Origin: Ophiura sarsii
Lineage: Eukaryota; Echinodermata; Ophiuroidea; Amphilepidida; Ophiuridae
DNA: 64,000 bases
Direction of reading: 5' to 3'
Assembly: GCA_035610835.1 (NCBI GenBank)
Contig: CM069446.1
Coordinates: forward strand, 4,342,075-4,406,074
Position 1 is the first letter of the stretch. Each line of letters opens with the position of its first letter. Below, piece after piece: positions 34,027 to 45,299 of the stretch. The translations under genes and the position numbers were made by a program. The notes beneath the pieces are model-generated. The model saw only the letters and a program-made list of their open reading frames with translations, was not told the origin of the DNA and did no database searches.

Positions 34027-37000
34027 TAGCTCACCGGCCAACTTCGAAAAGCCTGCTAGTTAAGGCGTAGGGGTAATTGGAAGGCTAGAAGAAAACTTTC
34101 ACTTTTATGTGATAGGTTGATGCTTAGGGGTCATCGCTAGGGTGGATGTGAAAATTGAAAGTGGTGCAATTTTTAAATAATGGCGAAATGGTTAAAAAAT
34201 GCCTATTTTTGTTAGATTTTCTAAAAATTGCTATATTGTAAATTAAAAAAATGTGAAGGTTTTTATTTTTTTACTGACACTGAGCTTCATAATATAGGTA
34301 ATGGTTATATTAATCAAAATATCCCAACAAAATAACCTTTGACCTGTAAAATGACCAGAATTGTTTAAATATTAGAAAATTATGAGAAGAATCGTAAAAT
34401 ATGTTTTACATTTATAGGCTTGATTTGAAAATTTAAAAAGTTAGACAAATTGAAGATAGCTTAAAAACTGCCCATATATATCATACTCATAACGGCATTA
34501 ATCATAAAACGATAAGTAAATGTAAACTACTAAAGGAGAGCATTTTTATAAAAAATGCTCGAAATGTCAATAAATGAGTCAAAATTTGAAAAATCTGTAT
34601 TTTCGCCACACATCCCAGTCAAAGTTGATTGTTATTGTTCAAATGACATTGTAAATAGTCGATAAGCATCTATATGCAACATTGTGATATAATAAGGCAG
34701 GTAATTTCTAAAATTTACCCGAAACAACTGACAATTGTACTTTTTCGTTATGTTCCGAATTAAGGATGGCAAAGACCCCAAATCTGTTTATTTATAAAGT
34801 AAATTCGATCAATATTGAAATGAGAGTGGAAGGTACAAAGCAGATGACCGACTTTGTCAACATAAGACTCCAACAGGCAGATAAACACCTCTTTGATCCC
34901 ATCAAGAAAATACCTCTAAAATCATTCGCGAGTCTTAACAAGGTCATTACATCGAAGCATAGCAGAATCAGAAGACGCTTGGATTACACATTGACCGACA
35001 CATCTTTAGCCAACTTGCCGTCATTGGACAATCTCGAAATTTGGAGGCCTGATGTGTTATGAGTTAGCACCAGTACCACTATCATTATTCAATCTCGATG
35101 GATCTATGAGGAAGACGACGAAAAGTGACACCCTTGCATGGCAACATTCCACCATCAAGTGGGCCAACCCTAGGAGTTGTGGATCTCATGATGTTATTAC
35201 GGATGGTGTGCACAGACACGACGGAATGCAAGACATTTGGAGAACTGGCAGACAAGCTGCTCACAACAATTATTGGATTACATTACCGCTATAGGCCTAC
35301 GTTTGTTGTTGGTGACAATTATACCAATACCGAATCGATTAAGTCTGGCGAAAGGGCATGGAGAGGAGCAGTACAGATGACTGAGATTAGGAAGATTACA
35401 TCCGTAACACCGCTTCCAATTCAACGTACCAAGATGCTTTCAAACCCGAAAAACAAAGCCAACATAGCAGATTTTCTGCTAAACAATTGGATTGGAAAGT
35501 GTGAAGAATAGCTATTACCAGGATATGAGATGTACTTTTCAGGCGGCTTCCATGACATCAACCGAGCTGTGAAAGTAATGCCAGGTCAACATACTGATAT
35601 ACCACAGCTCGGAAGAGATCACGAGGAAGCTGATTCACGTATGTTTCTGAATGTCGCCTATGGAAAGGAAGCAACAGGGGTAAATCGAGTTGTTGTGTGG
35701 AGTATCGATTCCGACGTAGCTGCAATGTGCCCGTTTTACTGCAAAGTCCTAGGATTGCAGGAAGTCTTGTTCAAAACCGGTACAAAACAGAAGAAGAGTT
35801 TTATTCATATGCACAAGGTGGCATCCAACCTTCAATCATACATGTGCACGATGTTACCAATCCTTCATGTTTTTAGTGGATGTGACTCAACATCGTCATT
35901 TTTTGGAAAGGGAAAGACCCGATGGCTAGAGACTGCTGCTGCTCTCCCCTGAACTAGCCGATGGCCTGAAAGGATCAGATGCTTCACAAATAGACCCGGC
36001 AACAACAGCAGCTTATGTATCCCTTGTGATGCTCATGTATTCAGGCAAGATTCTACCATCACTCGACGCCATGCGATACAAAATGTTTGCTAAGAATAAT
36101 AGTGCAAATGAGAAACTGCCCCCTACATCAGATTAATTCCAGCAACACCTAAAACGGGCAAACTATCAGTCAATTATCTGGATGCATGCAACCACGCAGT
36201 ATATGGACATATCTCCTATTAACAACGGATGGATGTTAGACGACAATGCCCATCTCGTTCCCACAAATGATGCTGTTACAACCCGCACCAGAAGCCGTGC
36301 TGACGTCTGAAAAATGTGGGTGCAAGAAAGGATGTATGACAAGGATGTGTGCATGTAAAAAGAAAGAGCTACCCTGTACTGATGCTTGCGGATGTGATGA
36401 GGAGAGTTGCGACAACCGAGTAGTTTATCTAGCATCAGATACAGACAGTGATAGCGAGTGAACAACTTTCTTCAAGCATTACTCCAATACCGGTTTTGTA
36501 AGCCATCTAATCCTTCGTCAAGTCAAGCTTCGTGTTTATAAAAAAAAGATCTACTGATTCCTGAAAATACCTTTAAAGGTCATTCTTTTCTCATCCTATA
36601 TCTCATTATCCTTAAACATACCGGTGGTATATATCTTGCTCATATCATGTAATTACATATGTACCTATTTATCCAGTCTGCCTGTTTATAGTCGTTCTTT
36701 CATTACCATGATTACGTTAACTTTCGGTCAGCATTTCTTAGAGTCCTCCATATTACTGAATCTCACTAGTGATAAGGCGAGTGATAATATTGAGTAGATC
36801 AACACGTGTCTTTCACTTTAGCTGATCTCCACGTTAGTAATTCAAGAATGGTTGTGTGTGATCTTCTTGGGCACTGACCTACAGTGTTGAGTCTTATGTA
36901 TAAACTGCTTCAAGAACTTGATCTTATCATGCCCATTTCCTATTTGAGGCCTTCCAATTGAATGTTTGCAGCATGATGTCTTAAAGTGGTATTGCAAGTA

Positions 37001-38118
37001 AACACCCAATACCTGTTTGTTTGATCTAAAAAATGGTTAAATATATTGCATTTGCATGGCGATAACATGTAATGACAATGTGTGTATAGTCATTATGGGT
37101 TCATGTCCTTAATTTGAAACATAAGAATTGTACGTATTCAATAACACTATGCAGTCATATATCAAAGTATTAAAGTACGATGTTTTCATCGATTTGGCTA
37201 GGTTTATGTATTTATAACGTGTGCTCTAATAAAAGAATGTCCAACATATACAATTTCGCCATGTCTTTTTTTTGGGGGGGGGGGGGGGGGGGGGGGGGGT
37301 AGCAGTGGTGTTCAGTATTGAGGGGCCTAATAATTGATGAAAATTATATTGCATCTTACACTTTTAATGTATTTACATTATTTTACATTATTTATTTATT
37401 TATTTTAAAAAATATGTTTTTTCGTACATTTTTGGTAAAATTGACTATTTTTGACCAAACTAGACATACACTTTGAACAAAATAAGATATATAGTATTAC
37501 AAATCAGGTTTAGATACATCTGAAAGCAACAAAATAACAGGTAAACACCTTAAATTAGATAAGTTAACAGCATTTTGTAATTTTTGCGATTTCTATCAAT
37601 TTTTAGTCTGCGGGACCAATCCCTTACTAAATAATCATATCTATGTCATTTAGTAACTAAAATACATTAACTATCAACGTATGCACTTTTTAAAAACAAT
37701 ACCATTCCTCTAGCAATATTTAACCTCAAGAAATAAGCAAAAGTGTAACCAATTATTTCATAATTTTCCTTATTTTAGGCCTTTTTGGTCTGTTCTGGTC
37801 ACTTTTTGCCCTAAAAATTTAACATATTCAAGTTAAATGAGGTGTCGTTTTATTCAATATACAGTAAGCTACATTCTTAAATTACAAACTGAATTTCAAC
37901 GACAACCCCTTTAGTAGAAAACGGGGTTTTAGTTTAAATCATAAAAACGTGCCATTTTCACTCATTTTTGGTCATATTAAAAAATTGCACCACTTTCAAT
38001 TTTCACATCCACCCTAGTGATGACCCAAATGTATCAATCTATCACCTAAAAGTAATGGATATCTTCTAGCTTTCCAATTACCCCTGCACCACATTTTTCA
38101 CTGCTGGCCGGTGAGCTA
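34027..38118 (+). mobile_element. TE-2: 4.09-kb TIR transposon inserted in A1, empty site in A2
   Basis: Starts TAGCTCACCGGCC and ends GGCCGGTGAGCTA. Behind these tips the inverted repeats continue imperfectly for about 150 bp (for example GGTGGATGTGAAAATTGAAA near 34,142 and its complement near 38,003). AAG follows and precedes the element (34024-34026, 38119-38121), a possible 3-bp target duplication; A2 has ATG there. A2 at about 57,890-57,910 reads straight through. One decayed gene occupies 34.8-36.5 kb. The rest is non-coding AT-rich sequence with a 26-base poly(G) at 37,274-37,299. Confidence 0.9.
34766..36461 (+). pseudogene. HEEADSR/CXC-type transposon protein, frameshifted
   Basis: Fragments in successive frames: 34,766-35,062 (FDPIKKIPLKSFASL); about 35,052-35,130 (YELAPVPLSLFNLDG); 35,125-35,511; 35,530-35,952, with HEEADSRM (35,620-35,643), VVWSIDSDVA and HVFSGCDSTSSFFGKGK; and 36,300-36,440, with CGCKKGCMTRMCACKKK and CGCDEESCDN. 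The order matches a multicopy family of uncharacterised animal proteins whose middle part has a conserved HEEAD...DTDV...GCDTTS core and whose C terminus is a cysteine-rich CXC-like segment. At least three frameshifts and in-frame stops (35,509, about 36,135) make it non-functional. The acidic pattern suggests a metal-dependent nuclease, possibly PIN/FEN-like, which I cannot verify. It is the only gene in TE-2. Confidence 0.75.
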
Positions 38119-38460
38119 AAGACGGAGATTGGGGATGCTTCAGTTGATCAATGCAGCCCATACACATACCTGTCACACGGTCCTGCGTGTTCAAATCCCA
38201 AGTGTTAAAACGTGAACTGCACTTTGTTCTATCCTTTTCAATGTCGGGTTCTTAATTATTAACCGATCTTAATGAATGATGTATCAAGTTAAAGAGGAGA
38301 CATTTCTTCACAACTTTATTCTTAATATTTTTATGTAGGACCTATAGTTTTGGAGTATATTTATTACCTGGTCAGTTACTTATTTTGAGGACTGTATATG
38401 AAATGCGTTTACATTTTTATAATGTTCCATCAATATGCAATAGCGAACGGTGTAATACTT

Positions 38461-39478
38461 TGATTCGATTAATTATTACTAAAATATATACATCTGTACG
38501 CAAAACAGATTGTCTATGATATTCATACTTTTGCTGCTGTAGTAATGCGCTTGCTTAATGCCAGCAAAGCATACTTCCTAGAATGGCCATCTTAAGTTGC
38601 GAGACAATTTCTACAATAAGGCTATTATAAATCTAAAGACGACATTACTTTTTTGATGTGTAAGCATGCCTATGTTGGTGCACCGAACAAACACAAATAG
38701 TGCCTCACTCAGACGATTAGTCATCGGTTCAAATGGACTTAACTCATTTGCAACAGTATGTCTGCTTTCTCTTATGAAGACTCAGCAAACTTGGTGACAA
38801 TTCAGAAATCGACTATTGACGAGAGTTTGTTTACGTTATATGGCAACTTATTATACGGCATGTACGGCGTCACGCTCACGCATAACCCAACTGATACATG
38901 TAATACACTATTGATTGCGACATTCGAATTGCTACGCGCGCTTTAAACAACATACAGTGTTGTCTGTCAGTGGATTGTGGAAAGCCAATCAGTGGCCGGC
39001 ACTACACAAGCGTTTGGATTTGAAGCAGATGAAAGACTTGCGACAGGTTATATTCACGTGGAATAACCTGCGACCTTTTAAAACAACATTGATGTAAAAA
39101 AAACATCAATGTATTTGTGCGAAAGCCAGCTACCCGTTCGGCATTCTCGGCATTGCGGCAGTTAGATTCTACCCCTGTCATGTATACTCTTATTCACGTT
39201 GGTTATTATTTAATAGTTAACGAACCCGTTGATGTGTGCAGTATCAAACACGTACAGTAATAGTCCTATGACTCTTAAATAATAGGACTCGCTAGTTCGT
39301 GACACCGGTGTACGAAACATTAAACCTTGTACTGCATTGCGTGATAGTAGTAAAATAAGATGCTCGTGAATCATCTCTGCATAAGCTGAGCATGAATCTT
39401 CGGATATTACACCCACCAGGGCTTTTCCCGTAAGCTAATTACTAATTCTGAACATATTTGATTTATATTCCACCTCAG
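38461..39478. other. No gene recognised
   Basis: Two short overlapping plus-strand frames (38,758-39,097) lack any known domain. No TIR pair or duplicate block is seen here. A1-A2 similarity ends at about 38,460. Confidence 0.45.
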
Positions 39479-39480
39479 TA

Positions 39481-40288
39481 GGGGAGATGCGAGAGAGTTG
39501 AGCCAATTTTTATATTTTGTGTCACCATATGCGGAAGAAAAGTACAAACCTGTAAAAAATTAGTGTAAGATAAACTTTAAAGTGGGATAGCAGTTAAGGC
39601 TTATTTATATTAAAGGGAAAAAAATGGTTATAAAGTGGCTCAACTCTCCCTACAATATGGGAGAGTTGAGCCACTATTACAGGAGAGTTGAGCCAGCATG
39701 ATAAGTCAATGGCTGGTGAAAAAACCAAATCATATTTTTACAACTTTTGATTTATTAATCCTTAAAGTAAATATGGTGCTCAATTGTTATTATCATGGCA
39801 CAAAATAACATTTGCTCTCATTTATTATACATCTTTCACCTTTAGTCTAAAAATCAAAATGTTACTACATGTTTTCCCTATGCTCAACTCTCCCATGACC
39901 AATGGCTCAACTCTCCTCATGGTGACCATTTTGTAAATAACCCAATCCTGTCTGGTGTAGAACTTTTGGTAGTTTACAATAGTTCTCTAAACTAATGGTC
40001 ATATATACCCCCTTCAATAAACAAATTACCGCCATTATAGTCTAAGTCTTGCTATGGGAAAAAAGACAAAACATTTATTTTTCTATTTTTCACTCAAAAG
40101 TGAAAAAAAAAAGATTTTGTTTAGGTATCTTTGATACTGAGCACACATGATAGTAGAGTTTAACACTAAGAATGTCGTATTGATGCTATAAAAATATATG
40201 CAAATATAAATTTTTAGTAAGTTACTACTTTTCGAGTTATAGGGGGTGGTTCAACTCTCCCGGTGGCTCAACTCTCCCGCATCTCCCC
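39481..40288. mobile_element. TA-flanked element with eight GAGAGTTGAGCCA boxes
   Basis: Ends GGGGAGATGCG and CGCATCTCCCC, with TIRs of about 26 bp including the box, flanked by TA (39479-39480, 40289-40290). The box GAGAGTTGAGCCA or its complement occurs near 39,493, 39,640, 39,661, 39,683, 39,881, 39,902, 40,248 and 40,264. The pair at 39,639-39,677 forms a 16-bp palindrome. Non-coding. The repeated box in both orientations suggests multiple protein-binding sites. The TA flank suggests Tc1/mariner. Confidence 0.88.
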
Positions 40289-40349
40289 TATATATCTCCG
40301 TTTAACAATTATGTAAACCAGTTTTATGTATTCCTGTACTGTCTAACCC

Positions 40350-41154
40350 TGCACAGAAAACTAATTGGGTCATCGGTACCCACTTATAGAAGTCTTTATT
40401 CCGTCCCTGTAGTGACACCCTTGTCAAATAAAGTAGGTCAAATGACACATCTGCAATAGGTCAAAATGACCCATTAAGTTCAGTTTTGAGTCACTGTGAC
40501 ACATGTATAATGGGTTACATGTCATGTTATTCACTTCAAGTGAGTCTTTGCAGAGACTCACACCTACTGTCATAGGTCACATGACTCGTTTAAATTGTCA
40601 AATGAGTCCCATCAACTCATTTACAATGGTCAGACTGACCTATTTGCACAAGTCAGACTGGTCACCGTTACTCACTTATTAAGGGTCCCATGAGGGCCCA
40701 CTGTTGGCCCACGATCGATGTTGGCTGGGACCCATCCCATTTCCATTCGCGCTACAGCGCCCACTATCGATCTTGACCTACTTGTAAAATGCAAGTGGGT
40801 CACATATCGATCTTGACCTACTTGCAAATACAAGTGGGTCAGGTGTCGATCTTGACCAGTAACTATATATACGGAACTGAGTCAGTTAACCTGTTTACGT
40901 TCATGGTTGGAATGACCCAGCACAAGAGCAAGTAAGTCAAATGACTCATATTGACTCGATCTTGACACACTTGCACATTATCAATTGAGGCACATAAGCA
41001 AGTATGTTAGTTGACCCATTGTTATGATCTCAGATGCGTCACTGTACTTCATGATCTGGGTCATTTCACCCATCTAGGTAAAGTTACATAAAAGTGACTC
41101 ACGTCAAATATGTCAAGTGACCCGCTTGTGACCCAGAAAATTGTTCTGTGTGCA
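40350..41154. mobile_element. Putative TIR element rich in TGACCC/GGGTCA half-sites
   Basis: The left end TGCACAGAAAACTAATTGGG and right end CCCAGAAAATTGTTCTGTG then TGCA are imperfect inverted repeats. The interior is dense in TGACYY and RRGTCA, many arranged as small palindromes, for example AGGTCAAAATGACCC (about 40,460) and twice ATCTTGACCTACTTG ... CAAGTGGGTCA (40,771-40,804; 40,811-40,843). No target duplication is evident and no ORF is present. Confidence 0.65.
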
Positions 41155-41605
41155 TAATTTCAGCTTATATCTGACCGTGTGTATCAACTTGAACATAAGA
41201 CTGTTTGAGAGCTTAAGTCGTACCGTGTCATCTATCTGAAGTGTAATTTCATATTGCATTTGACACAACCTATCGCTATAAATTTGAACCTGTCGCTATA
41301 AACTTACTTACAGCAAAATATTGACCTGGATAGCCGTTTTCCCCTGAATTCTGTCGTTTATCCGGATCCATTGATTCTGATAACGAGATGGATTTCTACG
41401 TCTCTTTCACCATCAATTATCTTCTAGTATTAGTATGATTAGTGCTTGTATGTAGGTTGAAACTTGGAGTACTGCCTCAAAGGTTTCAATTAAAGACTTA
41501 ATTTTCACGTAATGACTACTAATTAGGCGAATGAAAGTGAATTGTTAGTTTCCCGTTACCCGACCGACTCACATTTTGGTCCCCGCGTGAATATTTCATT
41601 ATTTG

Positions 41606-41888
41606 GTAAGGGGGCTGGCATTTTCTTCGGAAGGGGGGGTCCCAAAAATGTGGATAGACCCAGACAATTTTTTCATGACCCCCCCTATCCAAGAGCTGCA
41701 TATTTTGTGACCCCCCCCCCCCCCCAACACACATTTCAGAAATGAGAATATCAAGTCAAAAGTGACCCCCCCCATTTTCAATGAAATAATTTTATGACCC
41801 CCCCTGTTTTCATGTCAAAAAAACTATGACCCCCCCCCCCCAGTATATTTGGGACCCACCCCCTTCTGAAGAAAATGCCAGCCCCCTA
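41606..41888. mobile_element. Fold-back element flanked by 16-bp direct repeats
   Basis: GGGGGCTGGCATTTTCTTC on the left and GAAGAAAATGCCAGCCCCC on the right form TIRs that continue through GGTCCCAAA/TTTGGGACC. The identical 16-mer AATATTTCATTATTTG lies immediately outside on both sides (41590-41605, 41889-41904). The interior repeats TGACCCCCC five times. The duplication is longer than normal for TIR transposons. Non-coding. Confidence 0.85.
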
Positions 41889-42345
41889 AATATTTCATTA
41901 TTTGTTTGTTTAGAACAAATAAGCGAAGTTTGACTACAATTTTATCGTATTTCATCAATAAATAAGTACAAATACGATGTAAATCGAATACTCGACATAC
42001 CAACCCGTCCATATGACAACTTTGTTTTCTTCATTTTTAGCGATTTCGAGGCACTTTTCGAAGCCGTACAACTTGTACAGCAGGCCTATTACACCACAAA
42101 TAAATATAATTATTGCCTCCGCGATCGCTGATTTCCATCAATCCATTTCTACCGAATCGTGATCGCAAGTTCTCAACAGAGCCACTAACCACCATGCACC
42201 ATATACATTTAGAATGTGCATATAAATATACCGTATCGTTGAAGTATAAATACACTAAATATGTACAATTAATAAACCCAAACATACGATATTTGCACGC
42301 ACAAAATGTAAAGAAAATATAAAAAATCAGGGCCGTCAGATGGGC

Positions 42346-42430
42346 GGGGGGGGGGGGGGGGTGCGTCTGCGTTGGGTGCGGACGCACCCCCCTTGAAAAT
42401 CTCTTCTTTTTTTTCTTTCTTTTTTTAAGG
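42346..42430. repeat. Poly(G), GC-rich inverted repeat and pyrimidine tract next to the gap
   Basis: Sixteen G, then GTGCGTCTGC...GCGGACGCAC, which can fold, then a T-rich run. Such sequence commonly breaks assemblies. Confidence 0.7.
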
Positions 42431-42530
42431 NNNNNNNNNNNNNNNNNNNNNNNNNNNNNNNNNNNNNNNNNNNNNNNNNNNNNNNNNNNNNNNNNNNNNN
42501 NNNNNNNNNNNNNNNNNNNNNNNNNNNNNN
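42431..42530. other. Assembly gap of 100 N
   Basis: Exactly 100 undetermined bases, a conventional placeholder size. Sequence to the right is the first base of block B1, so the junction between A1 and B1 is not proven by continuous sequence. Confidence 0.99.
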
Positions 42531-43659
42531 AAACCCAATAAAACGCTCCACCCAATTGGACAAAATCGGGCATGAATATTAATATGGTAAATCACAAATT
42601 TAAGATAGAACACCAAGGCACACAGCTCAATGTAGGGCTATATGCCGTAAGGGGCCGAGGCAGGGCAATTATTGGCCATATAGCAACTGTTAACTATTGC
42701 AGAGCTTAGTTCATAACAAAAAAGGCTACACGATTAAGTGTGCTGCACAAAGTTCGCACAACGTTATGAAATGAGCTTTCAGGAACTCGGCCTTAAAAAA
42801 TCAATGACAATGAGTAAAACGGCGCGTAGAAGAACAAATTAGCAATCTTCTTTCAATACAAGAACATAGGTTGTTTTGTTCCGTTTCTATTCTTTCCTTC
42901 TTTTAAATAAAACATTAAAACGAGATACGTGATATTTCCCGCTTTTATCACATCTCGTTTCCAGTATTATTACATAGTTTGATCTCGATATGTCTTAAGG
43001 ACTTTCTTTATCGAATCTCTATTTTAGTGTTGTAGTCAAATATACATTCATCCGAATCCAATTCGAATCCACATACATTATGAGTTTACGAGAACGAATC
43101 CAGCAGTGACAATCCAACCAACCACATTGCAGATGAGTTTGCAGATGGATTCCATAGTTAATTCAAACACCAACTATGTTTTGCTGGATTTGCTGTAATA
43201 ATATGTATACGTTTCCTCAAAATATCAACAATAGATTATCTCAAGTTATATTTCGACACTTAAAAGCATTGAAATTCACCCCAAAGGAACAGGTTCTGTG
43301 ACTAACCACCGTATAATCTCATTATATTCCCATGTCAGACGGATTAACATCTACTTTGGGACATTATGAGAGGAAAGGAAACGGCTGTGTCAACGGAGGT
43401 ACGGAAGCTACTTATTATTGATATAGGTCATTGGTTTAACCACTGTTGATATGCTATAATGATCTTATATATATAAGATTGTTTGCTATAGATAATTTTA
43501 GAGACATTTCTGAGAATATTATTCCTCCTTATAGATTATCCCGATAAAAGTAATATAATTCAATCCCTATTGAAATTAATCTTATCTGAATCCATTGTGT
43601 TACTCCGGAAATGACGTAAAGAAAGGCCAGGCACATTTGGGACCTTTTTTTTTTATTAA

Positions 43660-44070
43660 AGGAAGGGTCCCGCAAGCACAACATGAGCATTATTTGTTAG
43701 AAAAATAATTATCGAGCCGAAATTACGTAATTATATAGAACAAAACACCATACTAGTCACACAAATGAATAAAAACTGCCATCACTCAACATGCACTTTT
43801 TAAATTCGCGGCGATCAAAAGTCCCGGTGTCGATGACGTCACGGGTATCGGTGCTAAAATTTGCGCATTGTGCATTGTATAACTATGACATCATCGACAC
43901 TGGGACTTTCGATCGCCGCGAATTTTAAAAAGTGCATGTTGAGAGATTGCGGTTTTTATTTGTTTTTGTCATAAGTGTGGTGTTTTGTTCTATATAATTA
44001 CAAAAGTTGGGCTTGATAGTTATTTTTTCTAACATATAATGCACACTTTTATGCTTGCGGGACACTTCCT
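43660..44070. mobile_element. TTAA-flanked fold-back MITE in B1, empty in B2
   Basis: AGGAAGGGTCCCGCAAGCA at the left and TGCTTGCGGGACACTTCCT at the right. The two halves are nearly complete inverted copies (arms about 190 bp, centre near 43,868). TTAA flanks both sides (43656-43659, 44071-44074). B2 at about 62,790 has TTTATTAACCACC, one TTAA with no element. TTAA duplication is the hallmark of piggyBac-type transposition. Non-coding. Confidence 0.93.
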
Positions 44071-44389
44071 TTAACCACTAAACATTGGGCAAAATATGCG
44101 AACACGTGATCTACTTTACGTATATTAGAATGTCCACATTTTATTACCCATACAAATATTAGTATGCACATGAAATATATCTTTAAAGAAACAATGTGAA
44201 TTCGAAATGTGTATTGTTTTATCTGGCCCATTCGTTTTTTATTTATTTAAATGGACAGCGTAGCTCACACAATATAAATCATAATAAGAATCTCTTATTT
44301 TCAATACACCTTTTTGTGTTCAACATAAAAGGTTATCAGTAACATCTCATTTTGGATATCGTAGATCACTAATTAGGCCTGTTTGCTTA

Positions 44390-44515
44390 GGGCTCATATC
44401 CATATACTCTATCACAGCTTTCCCCAGCTTTCCTGGAGAAAGCTGTGTGTTTTTGTTGTTATAACAATGATTTTTTCACACACTAAGCTGTGATAGAGTA
44501 TATGGATATGACCCC
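44390..44515. mobile_element. 126-bp hairpin MITE, copy in B1
   Basis: Outer arms of about 30 bp with one mismatch (CATATCCATATACTCTATCA and its complement), TTA on both sides (44387-44389, 44516-44518). A nested CAGCTTTCC...GGAGAAAGCTG hairpin sits in the left half. The B2 copy at 63,135-63,263 has the same layout, so insertion predates the B1/B2 split. Confidence 0.85.
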
Positions 44516-44717
44516 TTACAAGTAGTGGTGTTGAAAACTTACAATATATGGCACCAGTGCATACTTATAAAAAGAAATCGCAAACAAGCGAACATTGAAA
44601 CAATTTTTCCCCCAACTTTTTCAACCAATTGGTACCATATTTGTAGAATTGCCCATTTGATGTTATTCCGTATGTGCATTAGCCTACGCGTACGAATGAT
44701 ACTGGTTATTTTCTTAA

Positions 44718-45091
44718 AGGTGTATTATGTGATCTTTTCCAGGGGACGCCCTCAATTCTCGAGAAAAAAAATTGGAGGCAGATTTTCTTGCGGGTTTACT
44801 TTCCTGATCATAAATCATAAATATATAAAGTTACAGAGCGATACGATTCCTAATAACTACAAAATCATAGTTTTAGAGTGAATTTAGAGTAAAATTTGAA
44901 AAATAAGATTGTACCACTCGGTACATCTATTTTCAACCATGATTTTGAAATAATTAGGAATCGTATCGATCTGTAACTTAGAAGATCTTTATGATTTATG
45001 ATCAAAAATGCAAATCTACAAGAAAATCTGCTTTCATAGTAAAAAAACAATGATAGAGGGCGCTACTTGGAAAAGATCACATAATATGCAT
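44718..45091. mobile_element. TTAA-flanked fold-back MITE, 374 bp
   Basis: TTAA at 44714-44717 and 45092-45095. The ends include ATTATGTGATCTTTTCC and GGAAAAGATCACATAAT, and the inverted similarity runs for about 170 bp per arm (for example CGATACGATTCCTAAT against ATTAGGAATCGTATCG). The centre is near 44,905. Non-coding, piggyBac-like by target site. Confidence 0.85.
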
Positions 45092-45299
45092 TTAATATAA
45101 TAAGTTTCTGAAAGAATCCGTCCAAAGAAATTTCTTTCTGTAAACATATAGTTTGCTTTGAATAGAAACACATAAAGTGATGCACATCGCGGATTGATTT
45201 TTACAGCATTAGGGTGTACTGCCCTCATAGTCGCAGGGATTTCTAAGCGCCTATATCGGGACAATGAGCGAAATCAATCTGTTTGAACCCATACAAGTA

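Larger units (their letters stand above)
23036..38460. repeat. Large duplicated block, copy A1
   Basis: Collinear with A2 (46,287-58,240) at high identity by eye, starting at AAACGATGAGAAATCCCAACG in both. Differences include A1-only insertions (25,327-26,059; 26,236-27,808; 30,940-31,622; 34,027-38,118), an inverted local duplication near 24.6 kb, a LINE tail where A2 has 2.6 kb of other repeats, and a deletion of about 0.7 kb at 30,256. The block is built from E-family pieces, so it has internal repeats too. Confidence 0.9.
42531..44640. repeat. Duplicated block, copy B1
   Basis: Collinear with B2 (61,681-63,392) from ACCCAATAAAACG to TTGGTACCATATTT, about 95% identical by eye. B1 alone carries the TTAA-flanked fold-back at 43,660-44,070. 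Within it, 43,250-43,430 is a diverged T piece of the E family. No gene. Confidence 0.9.

Noticed and set aside
38150..38220. Possible tRNA (GTTCAAATCC box near 38,190)
   Set aside because: No box A at the right distance and no acceptor stem; the A2 copy has lost the box.
42037..42616. Minus-strand frames across the N gap
   Set aside because: They include undetermined residues and poly(G)-derived proline runs.
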